Below are positions 26,371 to 34,639 of a stretch of 60,636 nt of DNA, piece after piece. A program made the position numbers and the translations under genes. The DNA is from Bacteroidaceae bacterium (GTDB lineage: Bacteria > Bacteroidota > Bacteroidia > Bacteroidales > Bacteroidaceae), in NCBI GenBank assembly GCA_024401225.1, contig JAKSLM010000012.1, forward strand, positions 1-60,636. Direction: 5' to 3'. How positions within the stretch are numbered: the stretch's first letter is position 1; each line of letters starts with the position of its first letter. The notes under the pieces were generated by a model. The model searched no databases, was not told where the DNA came from, and saw nothing but the letters and a program-made list of their open reading frames with translations.

Positions 26371-28089
26371 ATGACCAGCATCGAACTTCTTGCACCAGCA
26401 AAAACAGCAGATATTGGCATCGAGGCTATACGCCACGGTGCCGATGCCGTATATATTGGCGCAAGGTCGTTCGGAGCACGTGCCGCAGCGGGCAACTCCA
26501 TCGAGGACATCGACCGCCTCGTACGCTTTGCCCATCAGTACAAGGCACGAGTGTACGTTACGGTCAACACCATCATCTTCGATAGCGAGATGCAGGAGGT
26601 GGAGTCGCTCATCTGGGACCTGTGGAACATCCATGTCGATGCTCTCATCATTCAGGACCTTCGCCTGCTCTGCCTCAACCTTCCCCCTATCCCACTCCAT
26701 GCATCCACGCAGATGGACAATCGCACAGCCGATAAGGTCCGCATGCTTGCCGACATGGGATTTCCACAGGTGGTGCTGGCACGCGAACTCACAGTCGAGC
26801 AGATCGAGGAGATTCATGAGGCGTGTCCCGACACCGAGTTGGAGGTGTTCGTTCATGGAGCCCTATGCGTGTCGCTCAGCGGTCGATGCAATGCAAGCGA
26901 GGCTTTGTTTGGTCGTAGTGCCAACCGAGGCGAGTGCGCACAGATCTGCCGCATGCAGTTCGATCTCCTTTCAGACGGGAAGCCGATAGTGAAGGGCAAG
27001 CATCTGCTCTCGCTTCGCGATAATTGCCAGTTGCAAAACCTCGAGCGTCTGCTCCTTGCAGGTGCATCATCGCTCAAGATAGAGGGACGCCTGAAGGATG
27101 CCGACTATGTAAAGAATATCACAGCAGCCTACAGCCTTGCGCTCGATGAGGTGATAGCAAAGCATCCCGATCGCTTCTGCCGCCGTGCCAGCGGTCATGC
27201 GGTGCTCAAGTTTCAGCCTAACGTATACAAGAGTTTCAACCGTGGTTTCACGCACAACGTCAACAAGCCTGAGGCCAACTTCGACACTCCAAAAGCAATG
27301 GGCGAACCGATAGGCAAGGTTGCACAGCTATACACCACTTACTTCACCCTCGCTCCTCAGCAGGGCCACCATCAGCAACCTTCGGTAAACAATGGCGACG
27401 GCCTCTGCTACATCAACAATCGCGGCGAACTCGTCGGTTTCCGCATCAACAAGGCTGAGGGTGGCAAACTCTACCCTCTGGAGATGCAACGCGACCTGCA
27501 GCGAGGATTCTCGCTCTATCGCAATCAGGACCAGGCATTCGAGAAGATGCTGGCTCGCCCTTCGGCCGAGAGGAAGATTTATGCCGACATCACCCTTTCC
27601 GAACATGATATTACCATGACTGATGAGGACGGCTTCTCAGCATCGCTATCCTTCAGCGACACTTTTGAACTGGCTCGTACCCATCAGTCCGACAACATAC
27701 AGCGTCAGCTCAGCAAATTGGGCGACACCATCTTCGAGGCGCGTACCATCAACATCAGGCTCAAGAAGAACTACTTCATTCCTTCTTCGCTCCTCTCGCA
27801 ATGGCGACGTCAGTTGGCATCCGACCTTCTCGCGCAACGACTCGAATACTATCCGCAGCTAAGTCAGCCTCACACTCCTGTAGACATCGACTCCCCTGCG
27901 CCATTCGAACTCACGCACGACTCCTCCACGCCTCTCATGATCTGCCATCATTGCCTGCGCCGCCAGATGGGCCAATGCTTGAAACAAGGAGGCACACCAG
28001 CCTCATGGGAACTTCGCATCGCCAACGGCACACGTTTCCGTCTGGAGTTTGACTGCAAGCATTGTCTAATGAAAATCTACAAATCATAA
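26371..28089 (+). CDS. U32 family protein (RlhA/TrhP-like RNA hydroxylation factor)
   Basis: A 572-residue protein with the U32 N-terminal barrel (ELLAPAKTADIGIEAIRHGADAVYIG), the conserved VTVNTIIFDSE and the VFVHGALCVSLSGRC segment with conserved Cys, then SANRGECAQICR. Members of this group (E. coli RlhA, TrhP) are needed for hydroxylation of 23S rRNA or tRNA, not proteolysis. Its C-terminus has a Cys cluster (CHHCLRRQMGQC and CKHC), possibly metal- or Fe-S-binding. RlhA is somewhat longer; which RNA is the target cannot be told. The gene starts right after a heptamer repeat. Confidence 0.8.
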   Translation: MTSIELLAPAKTADIGIEAIRHGADAVYIGARSFGARAAAGNSIEDIDRLVRFAHQYKARVYVTVNTIIFDSEMQEVESLIWDLWNIHVDALIIQDLRLLCLNLPPIPLHASTQMDNRTADKVRMLADMGFPQVVLARELTVEQIEEIHEACPDTELEVFVHGALCVSLSGRCNASEALFGRSANRGECAQICRMQFDLLSDGKPIVKGKHLLSLRDNCQLQNLERLLLAGASSLKIEGRLKDADYVKNITAAYSLALDEVIAKHPDRFCRRASGHAVLKFQPNVYKSFNRGFTHNVNKPEANFDTPKAMGEPIGKVAQLYTTYFTLAPQQGHHQQPSVNNGDGLCYINNRGELVGFRINKAEGGKLYPLEMQRDLQRGFSLYRNQDQAFEKMLARPSAERKIYADITLSEHDITMTDEDGFSASLSFSDTFELARTHQSDNIQRQLSKLGDTIFEARTINIRLKKNYFIPSSLLSQWRRQLASDLLAQRLEYYPQLSQPHTPVDIDSPAPFELTHDSSTPLMICHHCLRRQMGQCLKQGGTPASWELRIANGTRFRLEFDCKHCLMKIYKS

Positions 28090-28124
28090 TTGTTTTGCCT
28101 CCAAAGAAAAATAAGATAGAATCG

Positions 28125-28193
28125 TAATTCATAATTCTTAATTCACAATTCATAATTCTTAATTCATAATTCTTAATTCATAATTCTTAATTC
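28125..28193 (+). repeat. Heptamer-period repeat (AATTCAT/AATTCTT) before the membrane lipoprotein gene
   Basis: Nine or more 7-base units alternate AATTCAT, AATTCTT and AATTCAC, ending 8 bases before the GTG start at 28202. Confidence 0.85.
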
Positions 28194-28201
28194 CCCAAAC
28201 C

Positions 28202-29212
28202 GTGTCTCATACATTCGGTCTGCATAACATATCACATAGAGGAACAAGCCAAAGGATAAAGACATGCTTTTTCCTGCTACTTCTCCCTCTGCTCATCCTA
28301 TCGTGCGTAGGCAACAGCACCCTGCACAACAACGAGCAGAAAGACTCTGACTCCGTTGTTACCATCGTGACTATAGTCGATACCGCAACCGTTAAGCCCG
28401 ACACTCTGCTTGCTAGTCTATCGCCACAGCAGATCGACTCGCTCTATTTCCGCCTTACGCACCACTACAGCCGCAACTTCAACTTCCTTGTGAAGGCCGA
28501 TTCGCTCACCCTCATTCCTCGTGAGGGCGACATGATCACCGACACTTGCCGCGTGTATGACAACGATCTCATCGTAGTGGCCGACATCGATCAGAGCACC
28601 GACACCATTTGGATCAAAGTGGCTCACGACCAGTATACCATGGGATGGATTCCCGAGTCCGAACTGCTCCAGGGTACCACCCCGAACGACATGATCTCCG
28701 AACTCCTGTCCTTCCTCACCGATAGCCGAGGCATCTGGATGTCAGCCCTCATAGCCATCGGACTCATCACCTTCATGCTGCGCAACAAACGTAAGCATCA
28801 GTTGCAGATTCTGCAGTTCGACGAGATGCAGTCACCCTACCCGTTCATCTTCCTTGCCCTCATAGCCATGATGGCTTGCCTCTATGCATCCATCCAGCAT
28901 CTGGTGCCAGAGTTTTGGGTCGAATACTACTTCCATCCTACGCTCAATCCGCTCCAGCTGCCGCTGCTCATGGCCATACTCGTCACCCTCGTGTGGTGCG
29001 TCATCATAATCTTCATTGCCGTATGCGATGAGGTCTACCATCACTTCTACTTCGCACAGGGACTGGCCTACATCGTCGAACTGATCTCAGTCGCCATGCT
29101 CACCTACCTCATCATCGGTTGGTCCACACTCCTCTACATAGGCTATCCGCTGCTCATCGCCTTCCTCATAGCACTCGCCCACATCTATTGGCGCATAACT
29201 CATAAATCATAA
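28202..29212 (+). CDS. Membrane lipoprotein with SH3-like segment and C-terminal helices
   Basis: A 336-residue protein I cannot name. It starts with GTG; no in-frame ATG precedes the signal sequence. The lipobox-like LILSC puts Cys at 35. Residues about 100-155 (LIPREGDMITDTCRVYDNDLIVVADIDQSTDTIWIKV, cut here into strands) look like a small SH3-type barrel. From about 175 on there are five or so hydrophobic helices, so the protein is anchored in the membrane at its C-terminal half, unusual for a lipoprotein. It lies between the U32 and nuclease-helicase genes with repeat-filled gaps. Either a true lipoprotein or a protein with an N-terminal anchor. Confidence 0.6.
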   Translation: MSHTFGLHNISHRGTSQRIKTCFFLLLLPLLILSCVGNSTLHNNEQKDSDSVVTIVTIVDTATVKPDTLLASLSPQQIDSLYFRLTHHYSRNFNFLVKADSLTLIPREGDMITDTCRVYDNDLIVVADIDQSTDTIWIKVAHDQYTMGWIPESELLQGTTPNDMISELLSFLTDSRGIWMSALIAIGLITFMLRNKRKHQLQILQFDEMQSPYPFIFLALIAMMACLYASIQHLVPEFWVEYYFHPTLNPLQLPLLMAILVTLVWCVIIIFIAVCDEVYHHFYFAQGLAYIVELISVAMLTYLIIGWSTLLYIGYPLLIAFLIALAHIYWRITHKS

Positions 29213-29251
29213 TTCTTTCCGCTTCGCTACAAGCGTCCTACGGACGATAAC

Positions 29252-29286
29252 ATAATTCAAAATTCATAATTCATAATTCTTAATTC
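29252..29286 (+). repeat. Heptamer-period repeat before the nuclease-helicase gene
   Basis: Units AATTCAA, AATTCAT, AATTCAT, AATTCTT, AATTC run into the ATG at 29287 without a gap. Just before them (29220-29248) are two small hairpins, GCTT..AAGC and CGTCC-TAC-GGACG. Confidence 0.8.
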
Positions 29287-32200
29287 ATGCCAACCCCTCC
29301 TACCGACATCTTCCAGCAACTGCTCCATGCAGCCTCTGCCGACTGTACCATCGAGGAGCGGTTTGCCATGCTTCGCCAGGCGTTTTATCAAGCGGTCGAT
29401 AGTGCTACTGCCGATTGTGCCATCACCTTCAGCGGACTCTTTGCCAAGGTCGATTATCTCATCAAGGAGCATAATGTACCTTCACCCGTTGCCCAACTCG
29501 TTCATGCCACTCGCAAGGTGCTCTTTCCGCAGGGTAACTCTGCCTCAAGCCTTACTTCGGACGAGCTTAACGCCTCCTTCCCTCACGACCTCAAGGCCAC
29601 AGCCATGCTCGTGTCCTATATCTACGGTCGCTACGCCATTCCTCAGCAACTCAAGTCGCTATTCCCTGTGATAGACAGAAAGTCTACATGGGGACGCTAC
29701 TCATCCCATAAACTTAGAATCAAGGTCACTTCCATCGATGATGCCATCATCACCGGAGTGGAAAGCTACACCCTTCAGGAGGTGCGCATCAGCTATGGTC
29801 CTGACAACACCTACCTCACGCGCAATGGCAAGGGCGACTGGTCCTACCTGCGCAACATCATCAGTCCAGACGACACTATTAATATAGTACGCGTACGCGA
29901 GAAGGATGATCTTCTCCTACCCGAACTCATCATCTACAGTCCCGACTATCTCGTAAACATCACCACCGTGGCTGCATGTTTCGACGAGGCCTATCGCGAG
30001 ACTCCATATCTATCCCTTCTCTCCAAACTGCGCCCTGACGAACAGACCGTGCCTATCATGCTCGGTAACCTTGCGGGCCAGTTGCTCGATGATGCCTTGC
30101 ATCACAGCTCAGCCTCCTTCGATGAAAGCTTTGACACCTTCATGAAGCGCAACGCCATCAAGGTGGCCACATGTTCCGACCTTGCATCGCCAGCAGCCAT
30201 CGAGGTCTTCCGCACCAACGCCGCACAGCAGTACGACAACATACAGCGCCTCATAGGTCACGACCTGCCTGCAGCAGTCGAAGGGTTCGACACCAGCCGT
30301 GCCATCCTCGAACCTACCTTCTTCAGCGAAACACTCGGTCTTCAAGGTCGTCTCGACCTACTTTACGAGGATGCCTCGCAGACCATCATCATAGAGCAGA
30401 AAGCCGGCAAGGGAGCCTACGTGCGTGGAGCCAGCAAGGATGCACCGCCCGTGGCTCAAACCAAGCATTGGGTGCAGCTGCTCCTCTACCGTGCATTGTT
30501 CATCTACGAGTTTCAGAAATACTCAGAACAGTTGCGCCACATCTTCCTTCTCTATTCCAAATATCCTAACGGTCTCATCTCCACGGCTCAGTCGCCAGAA
30601 CTGCTCGTGCGTGCCATCCGTATGCGCAACCTCATAGCATGGCTCGAGCAGCGTACCACTCAGGGCGAATACTCGCGCCTTGCAACCATCATGCCGTCTG
30701 CCTTCCGCAGCACCACCGTGAGCGACTCCTTCTGGCACACCTACAAGTTGCCGGAACTCAATCGCATCCTCGGTCCCATCCATAGCGCCTCGCCTCTCGA
30801 GCAGGCCTACTTCCTGCGCATGCTACGTTTCATTGCCACCGAACAGATGCTTGCCAAGGTGGGCAATGGTACCAGGCAGAACCCAGGTTTTGCAGCCAAG
30901 TGGACCGACACACTTGCCGACAAGCATGCCTCGGGCGACATCTACGATGATCTAACCATCGATAGCATCCACTCCGAGCAGGACTGCGTTCAGTCCATCA
31001 CTCTACGTTTCTCAACCACACTCGATGCCGACACCTCCAACTTCCGCTTGGGCGACATCGTGATCCTATATGCCTATCGACAGGGCGACATTCCTAACGC
31101 CTGCGCTCAGATGGTGCATCGAGCATCGATAGCCGACATCACATCATCAGGCATCACCCTTCGCCTGCGCAATGGGCAGACTGATGCCAACATATTCAGC
31201 GTGCCTTCCGATATGCGCTGGGCTATCGAGCACGACCTCTTCGATGCTTCTTCCGCATCGCTTTGCCAGGGCATGCATCGTTTCCTCACGGCATCTGCAC
31301 AGAGGCGCGACATGCTCATGCTCCAGCGTACCCTCAACGTCGACTCCGCCATCAGCCTCACGGGCAGTTACGGAGCGTTCGATCCTCTCGTGCTTGGTGC
31401 TCGCCAGTCGCGCGATGTCTTTATCGTCATCGGTCCTCCTGGCACAGGTAAGACATCCTTCGGCATGCTCAACATCCTTCAGGAAGAACTGCTTCAGCCT
31501 TCAGCCTCCGTACTCCTACTCTCCTATACTAACCGTGCCGTCGATGAGATATGCAGCAAACTCGTTTCGCCCGACATGCCTCAACCTATCGACTTCATCC
31601 GCATCGGTTCCGAGCTCTCGTGTGCCAGCGAGTACCGCGACCACTTGCTCGACCATCGTGCAGCCCAGTGCGCCACCATCGATGATGTGCACCGCATGAT
31701 TCAATCCACACGTGTGTTCTGCGGCACTACATCTGCCCTCAATGGCAACATCGGTCTGCTCGCCATCAAGCACTTCTCGCTCGCCATCATCGATGAGGCA
31801 TCGCAGATTCTCGAGCCTCATCTCATAGGTCTGCTTAGCGCACAATGCGAAGGACGCGAATCCATAGGTCGCATAGTGATGATTGGCGACCACAAGCAGC
31901 TGCCTGCTGTCGTGCAACAGTCGGCTGATGAGTCGCGTGTAACAGAAGCAGAACTGCTCTCTATCGGACTCACCGATTGTCGTCTCTCCATGTTCGAGCG
32001 TTTCCTCCGCCATTTCCGCACCTCAGATGGCAGCTACGACCCTCGTTTCGTCTTCATGCTCACCCGCCAGGGACGCATGCACCGCGATGTGGCACGTTTT
32101 GCCAACGAGGCTTTCTACGCAGGTCGTCTTGGCATCGTGGGCGCACCAGCCTTGCCTCATCAGGAGCAGCACGTTCCGCAGCATTCCGACTCGGGCCATG

Positions 32201-32757
32201 GCATCATCGACATGCTCACCACCATGCCAGTAGCCTTCGTTGCCACTCCCTACCCTCATCCGTTCATCTCGGAGAAGGTCAACCAGGTAGAGGCCGACAT
32301 GATAGCCGCCACCGTACTGCAGATTTACCACATGCACGCTGTCACCTTCAGTACCGAACATACCGTAGGAGTCATCGTGCCTTATCGCAACCAGATATCC
32401 ACCATTCGTACCGCTATCGACCGCTATGGCATACCAGAACTGCATGGCATCACCATCGATACCGTCGAACGCTACCAGGGCAGCCAGCGCGACTACATCA
32501 TCTACGGATTCACCATCCAGCGCCCTTACCAGCTCGAGTTCCTCACCAGCAACTGCTTCATAGAAGACGACTGCATCATCGACCGCAAGCTCAACGTAGC
32601 CATGACCCGCGCCCGTCTCCGCATGGTGCTCTTCGGCAATCCCCACCTCCTACAGACCGATCCTGTATTCTCATCACTAATGCAGTATGCCCGCTCTTGC
32701 CACAGCTACATCAGTACCTCTCCAGCCGACTACTGCTCCGGCAGCTTCAAAATATGA
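29287..32757 (+). CDS. Dna2-like nuclease-helicase (PD-(D/E)XK plus SF1 helicase)
   Basis: A 1156-residue cytoplasmic protein. The N-terminal third is not recognised. Around residues 350-375 GRLDLLYED and IIIEQKAGKG give the D...ExK signature of a RecB/Cas4-type nuclease. From residue 716 comes an SF1 (UPF1/Dna2-like) helicase: Walker A GPPGTGKTSF, motif Ia SYTNRAVDEI, Walker B IIDEAS (about 834), motif III GDHKQLPAV, motif V-VI ERYQGSQRDYI and NVAMTRARLRMVLFGN. No flanking Cys quartet for an Fe-S cluster is evident, unlike eukaryotic Dna2. Likely role: DNA end or flap processing; a defence role is also possible for this class. Confidence 0.85.
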   Translation: MPTPPTDIFQQLLHAASADCTIEERFAMLRQAFYQAVDSATADCAITFSGLFAKVDYLIKEHNVPSPVAQLVHATRKVLFPQGNSASSLTSDELNASFPHDLKATAMLVSYIYGRYAIPQQLKSLFPVIDRKSTWGRYSSHKLRIKVTSIDDAIITGVESYTLQEVRISYGPDNTYLTRNGKGDWSYLRNIISPDDTINIVRVREKDDLLLPELIIYSPDYLVNITTVAACFDEAYRETPYLSLLSKLRPDEQTVPIMLGNLAGQLLDDALHHSSASFDESFDTFMKRNAIKVATCSDLASPAAIEVFRTNAAQQYDNIQRLIGHDLPAAVEGFDTSRAILEPTFFSETLGLQGRLDLLYEDASQTIIIEQKAGKGAYVRGASKDAPPVAQTKHWVQLLLYRALFIYEFQKYSEQLRHIFLLYSKYPNGLISTAQSPELLVRAIRMRNLIAWLEQRTTQGEYSRLATIMPSAFRSTTVSDSFWHTYKLPELNRILGPIHSASPLEQAYFLRMLRFIATEQMLAKVGNGTRQNPGFAAKWTDTLADKHASGDIYDDLTIDSIHSEQDCVQSITLRFSTTLDADTSNFRLGDIVILYAYRQGDIPNACAQMVHRASIADITSSGITLRLRNGQTDANIFSVPSDMRWAIEHDLFDASSASLCQGMHRFLTASAQRRDMLMLQRTLNVDSAISLTGSYGAFDPLVLGARQSRDVFIVIGPPGTGKTSFGMLNILQEELLQPSASVLLLSYTNRAVDEICSKLVSPDMPQPIDFIRIGSELSCASEYRDHLLDHRAAQCATIDDVHRMIQSTRVFCGTTSALNGNIGLLAIKHFSLAIIDEASQILEPHLIGLLSAQCEGRESIGRIVMIGDHKQLPAVVQQSADESRVTEAELLSIGLTDCRLSMFERFLRHFRTSDGSYDPRFVFMLTRQGRMHRDVARFANEAFYAGRLGIVGAPALPHQEQHVPQHSDSGHGIIDMLTTMPVAFVATPYPHPFISEKVNQVEADMIAATVLQIYHMHAVTFSTEHTVGVIVPYRNQISTIRTAIDRYGIPELHGITIDTVERYQGSQRDYIIYGFTIQRPYQLEFLTSNCFIEDDCIIDRKLNVAMTRARLRMVLFGNPHLLQTDPVFSSLMQYARSCHSYISTSPADYCSGSFKI

Positions 32758-32770
32758 ATCGAGGTTCAGA

Positions 32771-32864
32771 ATTAAACGGCTAAACGACTAGACGGTTAAA
32801 CAGCTGAACGGCTAAACGATTAAACAGCAGAACGATTAAACGACTAAACGACTAAACGATTAAA
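32771..32864 (+). repeat. Octamer-period repeat (GAYTAAAC units) before the GH16 gene
   Basis: Eleven or so units such as GACTAAAC, GATTAAAC, GGCTAAAC and variants run to about 12 bases before the ATG at 32877. It is the same unit family and orientation as the array at 21985-22052. Confidence 0.85.
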
Positions 32865-32876
32865 ACAAATAAAACT

Positions 32877-33740
32877 ATGCGACAACTTATCCTCCTTCTC
32901 CTCCTCATCACTCCGCTAGCATCATTCGCCCAGCCAGTACTCACTCCCCTCTCACCCGACGAGTGGCGCCTTGCATGGCACGACGAGTTCGATGGCACAG
33001 GTCCACTCAACACCCAGATCTGGGAAGCAGAACGCGGCTTCGTGCGCAACGAAGAGTACCAATGGTACCAAGAGCAGAACGCCTATCGCCAGGATGGTAT
33101 GCTCGTTCTCGAAGGCCGTCTCGATAGCATCCCAAATCCACGCTATCGCGAAGGCAGCAACCGCTGGCAGGAGAACCGTCCCTTCGCTCGCTATTCATCA
33201 GCAAGTGTCAACACTCGCCGCACCTATAGTTTCCTTTACGGACGCATGGAGGTCCGCGCTCGCATACCTGCCGTTATTGGTTCGTGGCCTGCCATCTGGA
33301 CTCTCGGCACCAAGCGCGAGTGGCCATCCAACGGCGAAATCGACATCATGGAGTACTACCACGTGGACGGCAAACCTCACATTCTTGCCAATGCTGCATG
33401 GGGCAACGATCGTCGCTACTCAGCAGTATGGAACTCCAAGAAAGTGCCTTACACTCACTTCCTTGAGAAGGATCCTTACTGGTCCGAGCGTTTCCACATC
33501 TGGACCATGGACTGGACAGCCGACTACATACGCATCTATCTTGATGGCGAACTACTCAACGACGTCGACCTCTCCACCACCATCAACGGCAGCATAGGCG
33601 AGCACGCCAATCCTTTCCATGCTCCGCAGTACATTCTCCTCGACCTCGCTATCGGTGGTCTCAACGGCGGTGAACCCGTAGCCGATGCCTTCCCTATGCG
33701 CTACGAGATTGACTACGTCCGCGTGTATCAGAAGAAATAA
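32877..33740 (+). CDS. Secreted GH16 beta-glucanase (laminarinase-like)
   Basis: A 287-residue enzyme with signal peptide MRQLILLLLLITPLASFAQ and one GH16 domain filling the rest. LAWHDEFDGTGPLN is the usual start, and the catalytic motif GEIDIMEYY gives nucleophile Glu154, Asp156 and acid/base Glu159, with the extra Met typical of laminarinase-type members. MEVRARIP, GSWPAIWTLG and the C-terminal YEIDYVRVYQK are also standard. It should cut beta-1,3 or mixed beta-1,3/1,4 glucans outside the cytoplasm or at the surface. Confidence 0.92.
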   Translation: MRQLILLLLLITPLASFAQPVLTPLSPDEWRLAWHDEFDGTGPLNTQIWEAERGFVRNEEYQWYQEQNAYRQDGMLVLEGRLDSIPNPRYREGSNRWQENRPFARYSSASVNTRRTYSFLYGRMEVRARIPAVIGSWPAIWTLGTKREWPSNGEIDIMEYYHVDGKPHILANAAWGNDRRYSAVWNSKKVPYTHFLEKDPYWSERFHIWTMDWTADYIRIYLDGELLNDVDLSTTINGSIGEHANPFHAPQYILLDLAIGGLNGGEPVADAFPMRYEIDYVRVYQKK

Positions 33741-33742
33741 CG

Positions 33743-33821
33743 ATCACATAGCAACACAGCAAAGGCCTTGCAAGGATATCGTAATCACCTTGCAAGGCCT
33801 TTGTTGCATCCATACTATGTG
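33743..33821. terminator. Bidirectional terminator built from a CCTTGCAAGG-type inverted repeat
   Basis: Between the convergent GH16 and purN genes lie CAAAGGCCTTGCAAGG (33760-33775) and its exact reverse complement (33788-33803), with 12 bases between. Shorter outer arms ATCACATAG / CTATGTGAT (about 33744-33752 and 33814-33822) extend the palindrome. T- and A-rich flanks are modest. The position fits transcript ends from both sides. Confidence 0.7.
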
Positions 33822-33854
33822 ATGCAGCAGAAAAAGGAATGTGGAATGAGTATT

Positions 33855-34424
33855 TTACTTCTCTCCGTTGATGACTTGTTCGATGACCTTTGGGAAGTTT
33901 GCCATCTCAAGCACATGTACCTTGTCTGCAATATCGTCCGGAGTATCAGAAGGAGTGAGCTGAGTAGAGAACTGAGCTATCTGTTCGCCGGCATCGAGTT
34001 CGTTGTTTACATAGTGGATAGTGATGCCGGTCTCTGTCTCGCCTGCAGCCTTTACAGCCTCATGCACATGGTGGCCCCACATGCCCTTACCGCCATACTT
34101 TGGAAGGAGCGCAGGGTGGATGTTGATGATGCGCTTAGGAAAGGCTTCGATGAGATAGTCCGGCACACGTGGAAGGAAACCGGCAAGGATGATGTAGTCG
34201 CATCCGCTTACGGTGTCGAGCACAAGCTGGCGGTCCTCATTGAGCTGCTGGCGAGTGATGACTGTAGTAGGAACATTGAGGTTCTGAGCACGAACCAAAG
34301 CGTAAGCATCGTCCTTATTGCTTACTACGATTGGGATCTGCACTTCAGGATTGTTCTGGAAATAGCGTATGATATTTTCGCAGTTGGTACCTCCGCCTGA
34401 TACAAAGATTGCTAATTTTTTCAT
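33855..34424 (-). CDS. purN: Phosphoribosylglycinamide formyltransferase
   Basis: A 189-residue cytoplasmic enzyme of purine synthesis that formylates GAR using 10-formyl-tetrahydrofolate. Seen: the phosphate-binding start IFVSGGGTNCENI, AGFLPRVP, the catalytic Asn-x-His in INIHPALLPKYGGKG (the Asn is followed by IHP as usual) and the late DAGEQIAQ with the catalytic Asp region. Length is normal. A single gene with its own -7 box at 34507; an inverted repeat with a T-run lies in the leader. Confidence 0.94.
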   Translation of the reverse strand: MKKLAIFVSGGGTNCENIIRYFQNNPEVQIPIVVSNKDDAYALVRAQNLNVPTTVITRQQLNEDRQLVLDTVSGCDYIILAGFLPRVPDYLIEAFPKRIINIHPALLPKYGGKGMWGHHVHEAVKAAGETETGITIHYVNNELDAGEQIAQFSTQLTPSDTPDDIADKVHVLEMANFPKVIEQVINGEK

Positions 34425-34461
34425 ATTGTGTCTGTTTAATCGTTTTTGAATTGTCGCTCAC

Positions 34462-34497
34462 AAAAAATAAAGGTCGTCTCAAAACAGGGATGACCTT
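34462..34497 (-). promoter_or_regulatory. Leader hairpin with T-run in the purN mRNA
   Basis: In the leftward transcript AAGGTC...GACCTT closes a stem (34497-34470, two mismatches further in), followed by TATTTTTTG. With the -7 box at 34507-34514 this hairpin would occupy the first 30 or so bases of the mRNA. It could be an attenuator or a protective 5' hairpin. No purine-riboswitch core is visible. Confidence 0.4.
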
Positions 34498-34506
34498 GAT
34501 ATATTG

Positions 34507-34514
34507 CAAAGGTA
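34507..34514 (-). promoter_or_regulatory. -7 box (TACCTTTG) for purN
   Basis: The leftward strand reads TACCTTTG, 83 bases before the purN ATG. Confidence 0.6.
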
Positions 34515-34639
34515 ATCATTATTAATGGGTTCCTTTCCTTCCTTTTGCTGCTTTTTTCCTTTCGATCGGCAAAGTGACAAGAGATAAGACAGCAGAAGCC
34601 TCTACGACACACAGTTTTGCAAATCCGAGTTTGCAACAT

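Noticed and set aside
31977-32783. A 268-residue open frame overlapping the nuclease-helicase
   Set aside because: It is a shifted frame over conserved helicase motifs and is rich in His/Arg/Pro, typical of a shadow frame.
26320-32864. Intergenic arrays as CRISPR
   Set aside because: Units are 7-8 bases without spacers, and no cas genes are present.
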